From positions 124,001-188,000 of the forward strand of contig JAFDYX010000002.1 in the NCBI GenBank assembly GCA_018267215.1: a DNA stretch of 64,000 nt, given 5' to 3'. Numbering within the stretch: position 1 is the first letter of the stretch; every line of letters starts with the position of its first letter. The notes under the pieces were generated by a model. The model had not been told where the DNA came from. It made no database searches and was given only the letters and a program-made list of their open reading frames with translations. The position numbers and the translations under genes are program-made. This document shows positions 50,515 through 58,929 of the stretch, piece after piece. Origin of the DNA: Bacteroidota bacterium. Its GTDB lineage: Bacteria > Bacteroidota > Bacteroidia > Cytophagales > Cyclobacteriaceae.

Positions 50515-52737
50515 ATGAAAAAAATTATTTCTATTGTCATGATCTTGTCCGGTGTGGCATCAGTTGCCTTTTCGCAAGACGACAAAAAATGGAAAGGCAA
50601 ATTCGAACAACTCGATTATCTGTTGCCCACTCCAAATGAATTTCGTACCGGTGGTGGAGCACCCGGAGCAAAATACTGGCAGCAACGGGCCGACTACACT
50701 ATTGATGCCGAAATTGATGAACCCACCAATAAGCTGACAGGCAAAGAAACGATTACCTATTACAACAACTCGCCTGAGGCCATGAGCTTTCTGTGGCTGC
50801 AGCTCGATCAGAACGTAAACAAAAAGGGCAACGAAGATTTTGGCAGCGCCATGGGAAACATGAGAGACACGCTCACAGCCTTGAACATGCAGTACCTGAC
50901 CCGCCCTATTGAATTTGAAGCGGGATATACCATCGTATCCGTAACTGATAAGCTCGGCAAAAATTTGCCCATTACGATCAATAACACCATGATGCGCATT
51001 GACTTGAGCACGCCCATCAAATCGGGCGAGAGTTTTTCTTTTAATATCTCGTGGAGTTATCCTATTACCGACCGCAGCATGTTCGTGCTGTCCCGCGAAG
51101 GCTATGAACATTTTCCGGAAGACAATAATAATGTGTACCTCATAGCGCACTGGTTTCCACGCATGTGCCAGTATGACGACATCGAAGGTTGGCAAAACAA
51201 GCAGTTCCGCAGGCTGGGCGAGTTTGCGCTGGAGTTTGGCACCTACAAGGTGAACATCACCGTGCCTGCCGACCACCTCATCGGAGCTACCGGCTGGCTG
51301 CAGAATCCGAAAGAAGTTTTAACTACACAACAACTCGAGCGTTTTGAGAAATCGAAAACATCGTATGATAAGCCAGTCGTGATCGTTACTGAAGAAGAAG
51401 CCCGCACGAAAGAAAAAAATAAATCTACCGCCAAAAAAACCTGGCGCTTTCAGGCCGACAATGTGCGCGATTTCGCTTTTGCCAGTTCTCGTAAATTTAT
51501 CTGGGATGCCCAAGCCGTTAAACTTCCTACCAACACCGTGATGTGCATGTCGTTTTATCCGAAAGAAGGATTGCCCACGTGGAGCGAAGCATCCACCAAG
51601 GCTGTGAAGAACGCCATCGAAGTTTATTCTAATTACACATTCGATTATCCTTATCCGGTAGCCATCTCGGTCAATACTTCCAACATCGGCATGGAGTTTC
51701 CGATGATCAGTTTCAACGGTGGCCGCCCGCGAAACGGCAAGATGAGCGACAATGCTTTGCAGGGCATGGTGGGTACCATCGTACATGAAGTGGGGCATAA
51801 CTATTTTCCGATGATCGTGAGCAGTGACGAACGGCAGTGGATGTGGATGGATGAGGGGCTCAATACCTTTTTGCAGACACGCACCGAAGCCGAGCGGTAT
51901 CCCAATTTTCATCATACGGTGCCCAAAGACATCGTGCCCTACATGAAGGGCGACAAAAACACGATGCGCCCGATCATGACTACTTCAGACAATGAACAAC
52001 TCTTTGCGTTTGGCAACAACTTTTATCAAAAGCCCACCGTGGCTTTGTCTATCCTGCGCGAAACGGTAATGGGACCCGAGTTGTTCGACCGTGCCTTTAA
52101 AGAATATGCCAACCGCTGGAAATACAAACATCCTCGGCCGGCCGATTTTTTCCGCACGATGGAAGACCTCTCGGCCGTTGACCTCGATTGGTTTTGGAGA
52201 GGCTGGTTTTACAGCACTGACAATGTAGATGTAGAACTGAGCGATGTGAAGTGGTATAAAATGAACTCGCAATCCGTTGACCCAGAAAAGAAAACACCCA
52301 AAACACAACAAGGCGATTTGGCTTCTGCCGAAAATAAAAGCAACGACTTCAGCCACGGCCCTAAACCATTTACGGTCTCCAATACGCCCGAAGCATACTA
52401 CGGCCAATTCCTCAGCCGACTGGATGACAATGCCGTGCGCCAAAAGCTGGAAGGAAAAAATATTTACCAGATCAAGTTTAAAAACTTAGGCGGGTTGGTT
52501 ACGCCTATTATTATTGAGTGGACATACAAAGACGGCAGCAAGGAAGTTGAAAAAATACCTGCTGAAATCTGGCGGCTGAACGAAAATGAGGTAACCAAAG
52601 TTTTTGTAAAAGATAAAGAGGCAACAAGCATAGTAGTTGATCCTAATGCCGAACTGGCCGATGTGGATATCAGCAACAATTCGTTTCCGAAAAAAACGGC
52701 CGAATCAAAATTCGATCAGTTGAAGAAAGAAAAATAG
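50515..52737 (+). CDS. M1-family metallopeptidase, secreted
   Basis: 740 residues from the ATG at 50515 (signal peptide 1-20, ending VAFSQ). The zinc site is HEVGH (His424, Glu425, His428) with Glu447 18 residues on (WMDEGLNTF), the M1 gluzincin pattern. The conserved substrate motif normally reading GAMEN appears here as GMEFPMISF. Upstream beta domains fit aminopeptidase N-like enzymes, here exported. Its substrate is unknown. It is followed by a hairpin and cysS. Confidence 0.92.
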   Translation: MKKIISIVMILSGVASVAFSQDDKKWKGKFEQLDYLLPTPNEFRTGGGAPGAKYWQQRADYTIDAEIDEPTNKLTGKETITYYNNSPEAMSFLWLQLDQNVNKKGNEDFGSAMGNMRDTLTALNMQYLTRPIEFEAGYTIVSVTDKLGKNLPITINNTMMRIDLSTPIKSGESFSFNISWSYPITDRSMFVLSREGYEHFPEDNNNVYLIAHWFPRMCQYDDIEGWQNKQFRRLGEFALEFGTYKVNITVPADHLIGATGWLQNPKEVLTTQQLERFEKSKTSYDKPVVIVTEEEARTKEKNKSTAKKTWRFQADNVRDFAFASSRKFIWDAQAVKLPTNTVMCMSFYPKEGLPTWSEASTKAVKNAIEVYSNYTFDYPYPVAISVNTSNIGMEFPMISFNGGRPRNGKMSDNALQGMVGTIVHEVGHNYFPMIVSSDERQWMWMDEGLNTFLQTRTEAERYPNFHHTVPKDIVPYMKGDKNTMRPIMTTSDNEQLFAFGNNFYQKPTVALSILRETVMGPELFDRAFKEYANRWKYKHPRPADFFRTMEDLSAVDLDWFWRGWFYSTDNVDVELSDVKWYKMNSQSVDPEKKTPKTQQGDLASAENKSNDFSHGPKPFTVSNTPEAYYGQFLSRLDDNAVRQKLEGKNIYQIKFKNLGGLVTPIIIEWTYKDGSKEVEKIPAEIWRLNENEVTKVFVKDKEATSIVVDPNAELADVDISNNSFPKKTAESKFDQLKKEK

Positions 52738-52751
52738 TTCTGCCAATCGAG

Positions 52752-52788
52752 TGATCTTTCCATAAGTTTAAAATTTTTAGAAAGATCA
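52752..52788. repeat. Perfect 9-bp inverted repeat between M1 peptidase and cysS
   Basis: TGATCTTTC (52752-52760) and GAAAGATCA (52780-52788) with a 19-base AT-rich loop. No T run follows on the plus strand. It could be a weak terminator or a leader hairpin for cysS. Confidence 0.5.
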
Positions 52789-52845
52789 AATGCTGCCCAA
52801 AGTGAAGGGGTTACACTTGAAATGGCTATTTTTGAAGCTGACTTT

Positions 52846-54342
52846 ATGAAGCTTTACGAACAATACCCCGTCTTTCTGACCAATTCCCTGTCGGGAGAAA
52901 AAGAAAAATTAGAAACACTCACGCCCGGCTTTGTCGGCATGTATGTGTGCGGCCCTACGGTTTACAATTATGTGCACTTGGGCAATGCACGCACTTTTTT
53001 GTCTTTCGACATCATCGCGCGCTACTTGCGTTTTCTGGGTTATAAAGTCCGCTATGTGCGCAACATCACCGATGTGGGCCACCTCGAAAGCGATGCAGAC
53101 GAAGGCGAAGATAAAATCGGCAAGAAGGCGCGGCTCGAACAGTTGGAGCCGATGGAAATTGTTAAGCGCTACACAGAAGATTTTCATACCGTGATGCGGC
53201 AGTTCAACATCCTGCCGCCCAGCATCGAGCCTTCTGCCACCGGCCACATCATCGAGCAGATCAACATCACAAAAAAATTATTGGAGTCGGGGCTGGCCTA
53301 CGAAGTGAATGGCTCGGTTTACTTTGATGTGAAAAAATACAACCAATCGCACCACTACGGCATTCTTTCCGGGCGAAACATTGAAGAACTGATGGAGAGT
53401 GGCCGCAACTTAGACAGCCAGGATGAAAAGCGCGACAAGGTTGATTTTGCCTTGTGGAAGAAAGCTTCCCCGCAGCACATCATGCGGTGGCCATCGCCCT
53501 GGGGCGAAGGGTTTCCGGGCTGGCACATCGAGTGCACGGTGATGAGCACAAAATATTTAGGCGAAACATTCGACATCCACGGTGGCGGCATGGATTTAAA
53601 ATTTCCGCACCACGAGTGCGAAATCGCCCAAGCCACCGGTGCCAACGGCAAAGTGCCTGTTCGTTATTGGATACACGGCAACATGCTTACCGTGAACGGC
53701 CAAAAGATGAGTAAGTCGCTCGGTAATTCTTTTTTGCCTTCCGAATTATTTTCGGGCAACCATCCATTATTGGAGAAAGGCTACAGCCCCATGACGGTGC
53801 GCTTCTTCATGCTGCAGTCGCATTACAGCAGCACGCTCGATTTTTCCAACGAAGCATTGAACGCTGCCGAAAAAGGTTTCAAGAAATTAAACAATGCGTT
53901 GTCGTCAGTAAAAAAAATGACGTTGACGAAAGATGCGGCTAATATTGAACTGGAAAAAAATCTGCTCGATCAGGTGACGCGTTGCTTTGTGAATATGAGC
54001 GATGACTTCAACACCGCCAAAACACTGGCCGTGTTGTTTGAAATGGCTACGCAGATCAACACCTGGGCGGCCGCAAAAGAAATTGCCCTAACCGAAAATG
54101 TGTTCGATCAATTCAAGTCAACCTACATTGCCATGATGGAAGATGTGCTTGGCCTGAAAGAAGAAACCGGAGGCAATCATGAATTGTTGAACGGCACGAT
54201 CCAAGTGCTGATCAACTTGCGGAAGAAAGTACGGGCCGACAAAAATTTCGTGCTCTCCGACAAAATCCGCGATGACCTGAAAGCCATCGGCATCCAGTTG
54301 AAAGACGGGAAAGATGGGGAGATGGGTTATGAGATTGAATAG
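52846..54342 (+). CDS. cysS: Cysteinyl-tRNA synthetase
   Basis: 498 residues from the ATG at 52846 (MKLYEQYPVF); an in-frame ATG at 52822 adds eight residues and is also possible, but 30 residues before GMYVCGPTVY fits the family better. Zinc and catalytic features: Cys in YVCGPTVYN, HLGNAR (HIGH form), WHIECTVMS, FPHHECEI, and GQKMSKS (KMSKS). It charges tRNA-Cys. The TAG stop's last base begins the heptad repeat at 54342. Confidence 0.97.
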   Translation: MKLYEQYPVFLTNSLSGEKEKLETLTPGFVGMYVCGPTVYNYVHLGNARTFLSFDIIARYLRFLGYKVRYVRNITDVGHLESDADEGEDKIGKKARLEQLEPMEIVKRYTEDFHTVMRQFNILPPSIEPSATGHIIEQINITKKLLESGLAYEVNGSVYFDVKKYNQSHHYGILSGRNIEELMESGRNLDSQDEKRDKVDFALWKKASPQHIMRWPSPWGEGFPGWHIECTVMSTKYLGETFDIHGGGMDLKFPHHECEIAQATGANGKVPVRYWIHGNMLTVNGQKMSKSLGNSFLPSELFSGNHPLLEKGYSPMTVRFFMLQSHYSSTLDFSNEALNAAEKGFKKLNNALSSVKKMTLTKDAANIELEKNLLDQVTRCFVNMSDDFNTAKTLAVLFEMATQINTWAAAKEIALTENVFDQFKSTYIAMMEDVLGLKEETGGNHELLNGTIQVLINLRKKVRADKNFVLSDKIRDDLKAIGIQLKDGKDGEMGYEIE

Positions 54343-54425
54343 TTCGAAGTTCGAAGTTCAAAGTTTAAAGTTTAAAGTTTAAAGTCGTAATCTGAAGTAA
54401 TAACCTTGAACTTCGAACTTTGAAC
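54342..54425. repeat. 7-bp-unit inverted repeat element, copy 2
   Basis: Left arm in phase from 54342: GTTCGAA twice, GTTCAAA, GTTTAAA three times, then GTCGTAA. Right arm CTTGAAC, TTCGAAC, TTTGAAC at 54405-54425. The first three units pair with the right arm almost perfectly (about 20 of 21). It lies between cysS and yidD, ending ten bases before the yidD ATG. Confidence 0.75.
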
Positions 54426-54434
54426 AATATTGAG

Positions 54435-54668
54435 ATGCTAAAAAAACTCTTCATCCTGCCCATCCGCTTTTACCAGTTGGCTATCTCGCCTTATCTGGGC
54501 GCCCACTGTCGCCATACGCCATCGTGTTCGCAATACGCTATTGAAGCCATCCAGGAATGGGGTGTGATGAAAGGTATTTGGCTGGGTGTGAAGCGCATTG
54601 CCCGTTGCCATCCGTGGGGCACCAGCGGCTACGACCCGGTGCCGAAAAATTCGAAGCCCAAAATTTAA
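54435..54668 (+). CDS. yidD: Membrane protein insertion efficiency factor YidD
   Basis: 77 residues from the ATG at 54435 ([14 protein letters not shown]); a TTG at 54420 lies inside the repeat element. YidD motif: [25 protein letters not shown] and [22 protein letters not shown], with the three Cys residues usual for this UPF0161 family. It assists YidC at the inner membrane. It is unlinked from yidC (4103) and rnpA here, as in many Bacteroidota. It follows the heptad repeat that separates it from cysS. Confidence 0.95.
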   Translation: MLKKLFILPIRFYQLAISPYLGAHCRHTPSCSQYAIEAIQEWGVMKGIWLGVKRIARCHPWGTSGYDPVPKNSKPKI

Positions 54669-54788
54669 TTCTGTTTCAAAAGAATCGGAATTTTTCACCT
54701 GCCACTTGTAAAATATATTTAAAATTCAGCCTTCTCTTCTTGAAACTTCAGTTTTAAATTTTGAATTTGGAAACGCTAATTCAATTCT

Positions 54789-56528
54789 ATGCCTTTCCAG
54801 ATCAAGAAAAATCCTAAAACATACGATGTAGTCATTGTCGGTTCGGGTGCCGGAGGCGGTATGGCTGCCTATGTTCTTTCGCAAGCCGGTTTAAAAATCC
54901 TGTTGTTGGAAGCCGGGCCGATGTACGATCCGGCAAAAAATGTGATGCAACTGAAATGGCCGTGGGAGTCGCCCCGCAGAGGCGCTAGTACCAAGTTCAG
55001 AAATTTTGGCGACTTCGATGCCGCCTATGGCGGGTGGGAATTAGAGGGCGAACCCTACACCCACAAAAACGGCACTCAGTTCGATTGGTTTCGCTCGCGC
55101 ATGCTGGGCGGCCGCACCAACCACTGGGGAAGGATTTCGCTGCGGTTTGGGCCCAAAGATTTTAAACACAAAAGTATTGATGGGCTGGGCGATGATTGGC
55201 CGATCGGTTATGATGACATCGCTCCTTTTTATGATAAAGTAGATAAACTAATCGGTGTGTTCGGCTCGAAAGAAAACCTGCCCAACGACCCCGACAGTAT
55301 TTTTCTGCCGCCACCCAAGCCGCGCCTACACGAGATGTTTATCAAAGAAGCAGGAAAGTCATTAAACATTCCGGTTATTCCATCGCGCTTGTCAATCCTT
55401 ACCAAGCCCATCAACAAAGATCGCGGAGCTTGTTTCTTTTGCTCGCAGTGCAGCCGGGGTTGTACTGTGTATGGCGATTTTTCTTCTTCATCGGTGCTGG
55501 TCAATCCTGCCCTGAAAACCGGCAACGTAGATCTGATCACCAACGCCATGGCGCGCGAAGTGGTAACCGACAGCGAAGGTAAGCCCACCGGCATATCGTA
55601 TGTAAACAAAGACGACATGCAGGAATATGAAGTGAGCGGCAAAGCCATCATCTTGGCAGCCAGCGCCTGCGAGTCGGCTCGCCTGCTGCTCAATTCCAAA
55701 TCTGCCAAACACCCCAATGGCCTGGCCAACGCCAGCAATGTGGCCGGCAAATATTTGCACGACTCCACCGGTGCCGACATGGGCGGCATCTTGCCGAAAT
55801 TAGTAGGGCGCAAACGCTACAATGAAGATGGCGTAGGCGGCATGCACGTTTACACCCCCTGGTGGCTCGACAATAAGAAATTAGATTTTGCGCGCGGCTA
55901 TCACATCGAATATTATGGTGGCATGGGCATGCCAGGCTATGGATTTGGATTTGGTATGCAGGGTACAAATGGAAAGTATCCGGGGCGCGATGGCAAACAA
56001 AAAGAGGCGGGCGGCTATGGTGCTTCTTTAAAAGATGACTACCGCTATTTCTATGGAGCACATTTCGGGATGTCCGGGCGTGGGGAAGCTATTGCACGCG
56101 AAGACAACTATTGCGAAATAGACCCCAACACAGTAGATAAATACGGAATCCCCGTGCTGCGGTTCAATTATAAATGGAGCGATCACGAGATCAAGCAAGC
56201 GAAGCACATGAAAGAAACGTTTAGCGAGATCATCCATAAAGCCGGAGGTGTGGTTACCTGGGGCAACAATGACGGCCCCGAAAATGATTACGGCCTCCAA
56301 GCACCCGGCAGAATCATTCACGAAGTGGGCACCACCCGTATGGGCAACGACCCTAAAAAATCGGTAGTCAATAAATTCAACCAAGCACACGAGTGCAAGA
56401 ATTTATTTGTGATGGACGGAGGGCCGTTTGTATCGCAGGCAGATAAAAATCCGACATGGACAATTCTGGCGTTGGCGATGCGCGCATCGGAATATTTAAT
56501 TGATGAAATGAAAAAACAAAATTTATAA
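54789..56528 (+). CDS. GMC oxidoreductase with a four-cysteine cluster motif
   Basis: 579 residues. The FAD Rossmann motif GSGAGG is at 18-23 (VVIVGSGAGGGMAAYVLSQAG), and the C-terminal GMC signature HEVGTTRMG and DKNPTWT near the end supplies catalytic residues. Cys215, Cys218, Cys221 and Cys225 give C-x2-C-x2-C-x3-C, a ferredoxin-like spacing; some FAD dehydrogenases of this family carry a 3Fe-4S cluster. No signal peptide is seen, so export would depend on a partner. It is the first gene of a sugar-oxidation-like locus. Confidence 0.9.
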   Translation: MPFQIKKNPKTYDVVIVGSGAGGGMAAYVLSQAGLKILLLEAGPMYDPAKNVMQLKWPWESPRRGASTKFRNFGDFDAAYGGWELEGEPYTHKNGTQFDWFRSRMLGGRTNHWGRISLRFGPKDFKHKSIDGLGDDWPIGYDDIAPFYDKVDKLIGVFGSKENLPNDPDSIFLPPPKPRLHEMFIKEAGKSLNIPVIPSRLSILTKPINKDRGACFFCSQCSRGCTVYGDFSSSSVLVNPALKTGNVDLITNAMAREVVTDSEGKPTGISYVNKDDMQEYEVSGKAIILAASACESARLLLNSKSAKHPNGLANASNVAGKYLHDSTGADMGGILPKLVGRKRYNEDGVGGMHVYTPWWLDNKKLDFARGYHIEYYGGMGMPGYGFGFGMQGTNGKYPGRDGKQKEAGGYGASLKDDYRYFYGAHFGMSGRGEAIAREDNYCEIDPNTVDKYGIPVLRFNYKWSDHEIKQAKHMKETFSEIIHKAGGVVTWGNNDGPENDYGLQAPGRIIHEVGTTRMGNDPKKSVVNKFNQAHECKNLFVMDGGPFVSQADKNPTWTILALAMRASEYLIDEMKKQNL

Positions 56529-56594
56529 ACTTAAGATGGAAGTAGTAAGACGTACCGAAGTCTTGCTACTTGTGTCTTGTTACTCAATACGACC

Positions 56595-57254
56595 ATGGAC
56601 AGAAGAAAATATTTAAAAACACTTGCCGTCAGCACCGTAGGGGTAGCCTCTGCCGCTGCTTTGATGGAAGCATGCAAAACAGAAGAAAAAAAGCCGGAGG
56701 CCGCTAGCACGCCCACCATTGACCGTACACCGGATGAATTGAAGAACGATAGTCAACTTCAAGCCAACAAATTTTTTGATGCACATGAAATGGCTACCAT
56801 TGCCGTGCTGGCCGATATCATCATACCGAAAGACGACAAATCGGGCAGTGCCACCGATGCCAAAGTGCCCGACTTCATTGAGTTCATTGTAAAAGATATG
56901 CCCCAGCACCAAACCCCGATGCGGGGAGGCCTGAAGTGGCTCGATCTGCAATGCAGCAAAACTTACGCTAACGCATTTGTTGATTGTTCGGCTGCACAAC
57001 AAATAGAATTGATTGATCAGATCGCCTATCCGGAAAAAGCAAAACCCGAGATGCAACAAGGTGTATCTTTCTTTAACCTGATGCGCGACCTAACCGCCAC
57101 CGGATTTTTCACCAGCAAAATGGGAATAGAAGATTTAGGTTATGTGGGTAACCGCCCCAATCAATGGAACGGTGTGCCGCAAGATGTGCTCGACCAGTAC
57201 GGCTTGAAGTACGACCAGAAGACATTAGATGAGTGTGTAAAATTTGATAGTTAA
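56595..57254 (+). CDS. Gluconate 2-dehydrogenase subunit 3-like protein, Tat lipoprotein
   Basis: 219 residues from the ATG at 56595 (MDRRKYLKTLAVST), a Tat leader with RRKYLK and a lipobox-like LMEAC at about residues 23-27, so a Tat-exported lipoprotein is likely. The mature part fits the gluconate 2-dehydrogenase subunit 3 family (DELKNDSQLQANKFFDAHEMATIAVLADIIIPKD, PRMRGGLKWL-type phrases). In the family this small subunit exports and partners the FAD subunit, here the upstream GMC protein. Confidence 0.88.
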   Translation: MDRRKYLKTLAVSTVGVASAAALMEACKTEEKKPEAASTPTIDRTPDELKNDSQLQANKFFDAHEMATIAVLADIIIPKDDKSGSATDAKVPDFIEFIVKDMPQHQTPMRGGLKWLDLQCSKTYANAFVDCSAAQQIELIDQIAYPEKAKPEMQQGVSFFNLMRDLTATGFFTSKMGIEDLGYVGNRPNQWNGVPQDVLDQYGLKYDQKTLDECVKFDS

Positions 57255-57264
57255 TTGGAATGAA

Positions 57265-57430
57265 GTTCGAAGTTTAAAGTTTAAAGCTTACAGCTTAAGA
57301 TGTTATGAATAGACTACCCTTAAATATTGAATGTTAAACAACTTCGAGCCTCAAGCTTCAAACCTCAAGCTTCGAATCCTAAACAACCTTAAACTTTGAA
57401 CCTTTAACAACTTTGAATATTAAATCCTGA
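57265..57430. repeat. 7-bp-unit inverted repeat element, copy 3 (long)
   Basis: Left arm: GTTCGAA (57265), GTTTAAA twice, GCTTACA, GCTTAAG. After about 40 bases a long right arm runs in the opposite sense from 57342: CTTCGAG, CCTCAAG, CTTCAAA, CCTCAAG, CTTCGAA, TCCTAAA, then CTTAAAC, TTTGAAC, CTTTAAC and TTTGAAT. It fills nearly the whole gap between the subunit-3 gene and the first Gfo/Idh/MocA gene. Confidence 0.7.
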
Positions 57431-57435
57431 ACCCT

Positions 57436-58854
57436 ATGATCAGCAGGCGAAAATTTATTACACAAGCAGCGACCGCAGCTACTGCCTTTACCATCGTTCC
57501 CCGCTTTGTGCTGGGCAAAGGGCACATCGCACCCAGCGACACCTTATATATTGCCGGCATCGGTGCAGGCGGCAAGGGCACCTCCGACCTCACCGGCTTT
57601 GCTGGGTCGCCCGATGGAAAAACGGTAGGCAGCCCACACGCCAAAGTAGTTTTCCTCTGCGATGTGGACGACCGGCAGGCCGTTGCCTCCAAACGAAATT
57701 TTCCTCAGGCGAAGTACTACAAAGACTTTCGTAAAATGCTGGATAAAGAACATAAGGGCATTGATGCCTGTTCTGTTTCCACACCCGACCACACCCATGC
57801 CGTCATTGCCATGGCCGCTATGCAGTTGGGCAAACACGTTTACGTACAAAAACCTTTAACGCACGACATCTACGAAGCGCGCATGCTTACCGAAGCTGCC
57901 CGCAAATACAAAGTGATAACCCAAATGGGGAACCAAGGCGGAAGTGGCGATGATGTGCGGTCTATGAAAGAATGGTACGATGCCGGCCTCATCGGAGATG
58001 TTACCAATGTTATCTGCTGGACTAACCGGCCTGTGTGGCCGCAAGGTGTGCCTACCCCGCAAGGAAAATTTGATGTACCCAAAGAACTGGATTGGGATTT
58101 GTGGCTGGGGCCTGCCAAGCAAATAGATTACAACCCGGCTTACCTGCCCTTCAACTGGCGCGGCTGGTGGAATTTTGGTACGGGCGCTTTGGGTGATATG
58201 GCTTGCCATATTATGGATCCGGTGTTTCGCATCTTGCCCATTGATTACCCCACAGAAGTAGAGTGCAGCACCAGCACAATTTGGAACGGTGTGTTCAGTG
58301 AAGCAAAAAATGACGACAGTTGTCCGGTTTCTTCTATCGTACATTTTAAATACCCCGGCAAAAACGGCAAGCCCGACATTACCCTTTCGTGGATGGATGG
58401 TGGCTTGCTGCCTCAAAGACCTGCCGAGTTGTTGCCAGACGAAGCGATGGGCAATTGGGATGGCGGTGTCATCTTTGAAGGCACCAAAGGAAAAATTATG
58501 GCAGACTGCTACGGAGAAAACCCGCGCCTGCTGCCAACCCACCTCATGAAAGAAACAACTTTCCCTAAACAAACTTTACAGCGTGTTCCCGAAGGCCATT
58601 ATGTGCAATGGGTAAATGCCTGCCTAAAAGGTTATGGCAATGCAGAAACCAGCTCGCACTTTGATTATGCCGGGCCTTTTACCGAAAGCGTGCTGATGGG
58701 CAACTTGGCCATACGCAGCTACATGGTGCGACAAGACGGAAAATACACAGGCCGCAAAAAATTGCTGTGGGATGCCAAGAACATGAAGATCACCAACTTC
58801 GCTGAAGCCAATACCTTTGTGAAAAGAGAATACAGAAATGGCTGGAGTTTGTAA
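57436..58854 (+). CDS. Gfo/Idh/MocA-family oxidoreductase with Tat leader, paralogue 1
   Basis: 472 residues. Leader MISRRKFITQAATAA carries SRRKF, a Tat motif, followed by a hydrophobic run and FVLGKG. The Rossmann domain begins LYIAGIGAGGKG, and the catalytic Lys region reads YVQKPLTHD. C-terminal domain features WMDGGLLPQRP. It probably oxidises or reduces a sugar or cyclitol using bound NAD(P) in the periplasm. It is a tandem paralogue of the gene at 58930, with about seven extra residues after the Rossmann start. Confidence 0.92.
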   Translation: MISRRKFITQAATAATAFTIVPRFVLGKGHIAPSDTLYIAGIGAGGKGTSDLTGFAGSPDGKTVGSPHAKVVFLCDVDDRQAVASKRNFPQAKYYKDFRKMLDKEHKGIDACSVSTPDHTHAVIAMAAMQLGKHVYVQKPLTHDIYEARMLTEAARKYKVITQMGNQGGSGDDVRSMKEWYDAGLIGDVTNVICWTNRPVWPQGVPTPQGKFDVPKELDWDLWLGPAKQIDYNPAYLPFNWRGWWNFGTGALGDMACHIMDPVFRILPIDYPTEVECSTSTIWNGVFSEAKNDDSCPVSSIVHFKYPGKNGKPDITLSWMDGGLLPQRPAELLPDEAMGNWDGGVIFEGTKGKIMADCYGENPRLLPTHLMKETTFPKQTLQRVPEGHYVQWVNACLKGYGNAETSSHFDYAGPFTESVLMGNLAIRSYMVRQDGKYTGRKKLLWDAKNMKITNFAEANTFVKREYRNGWSL

Positions 58855-58929
58855 AACTTGAATTGATTGTTACAAGCTGAATTGAAAATCAATAAAATAA
58901 TTCCTCACTAATCCTCTAATATTTCACCC

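Noticed and set aside
50560..51276. 238-residue minus-strand frame opposite the M1 peptidase gene
   Set aside because: Antisense to an intact peptidase; no signal peptide or motif and composition typical of shadow frames.
54342..54425. CRISPR-like array
   Set aside because: Units are contiguous 7-bp repeats with no spacers and inverted arms; no cas genes.
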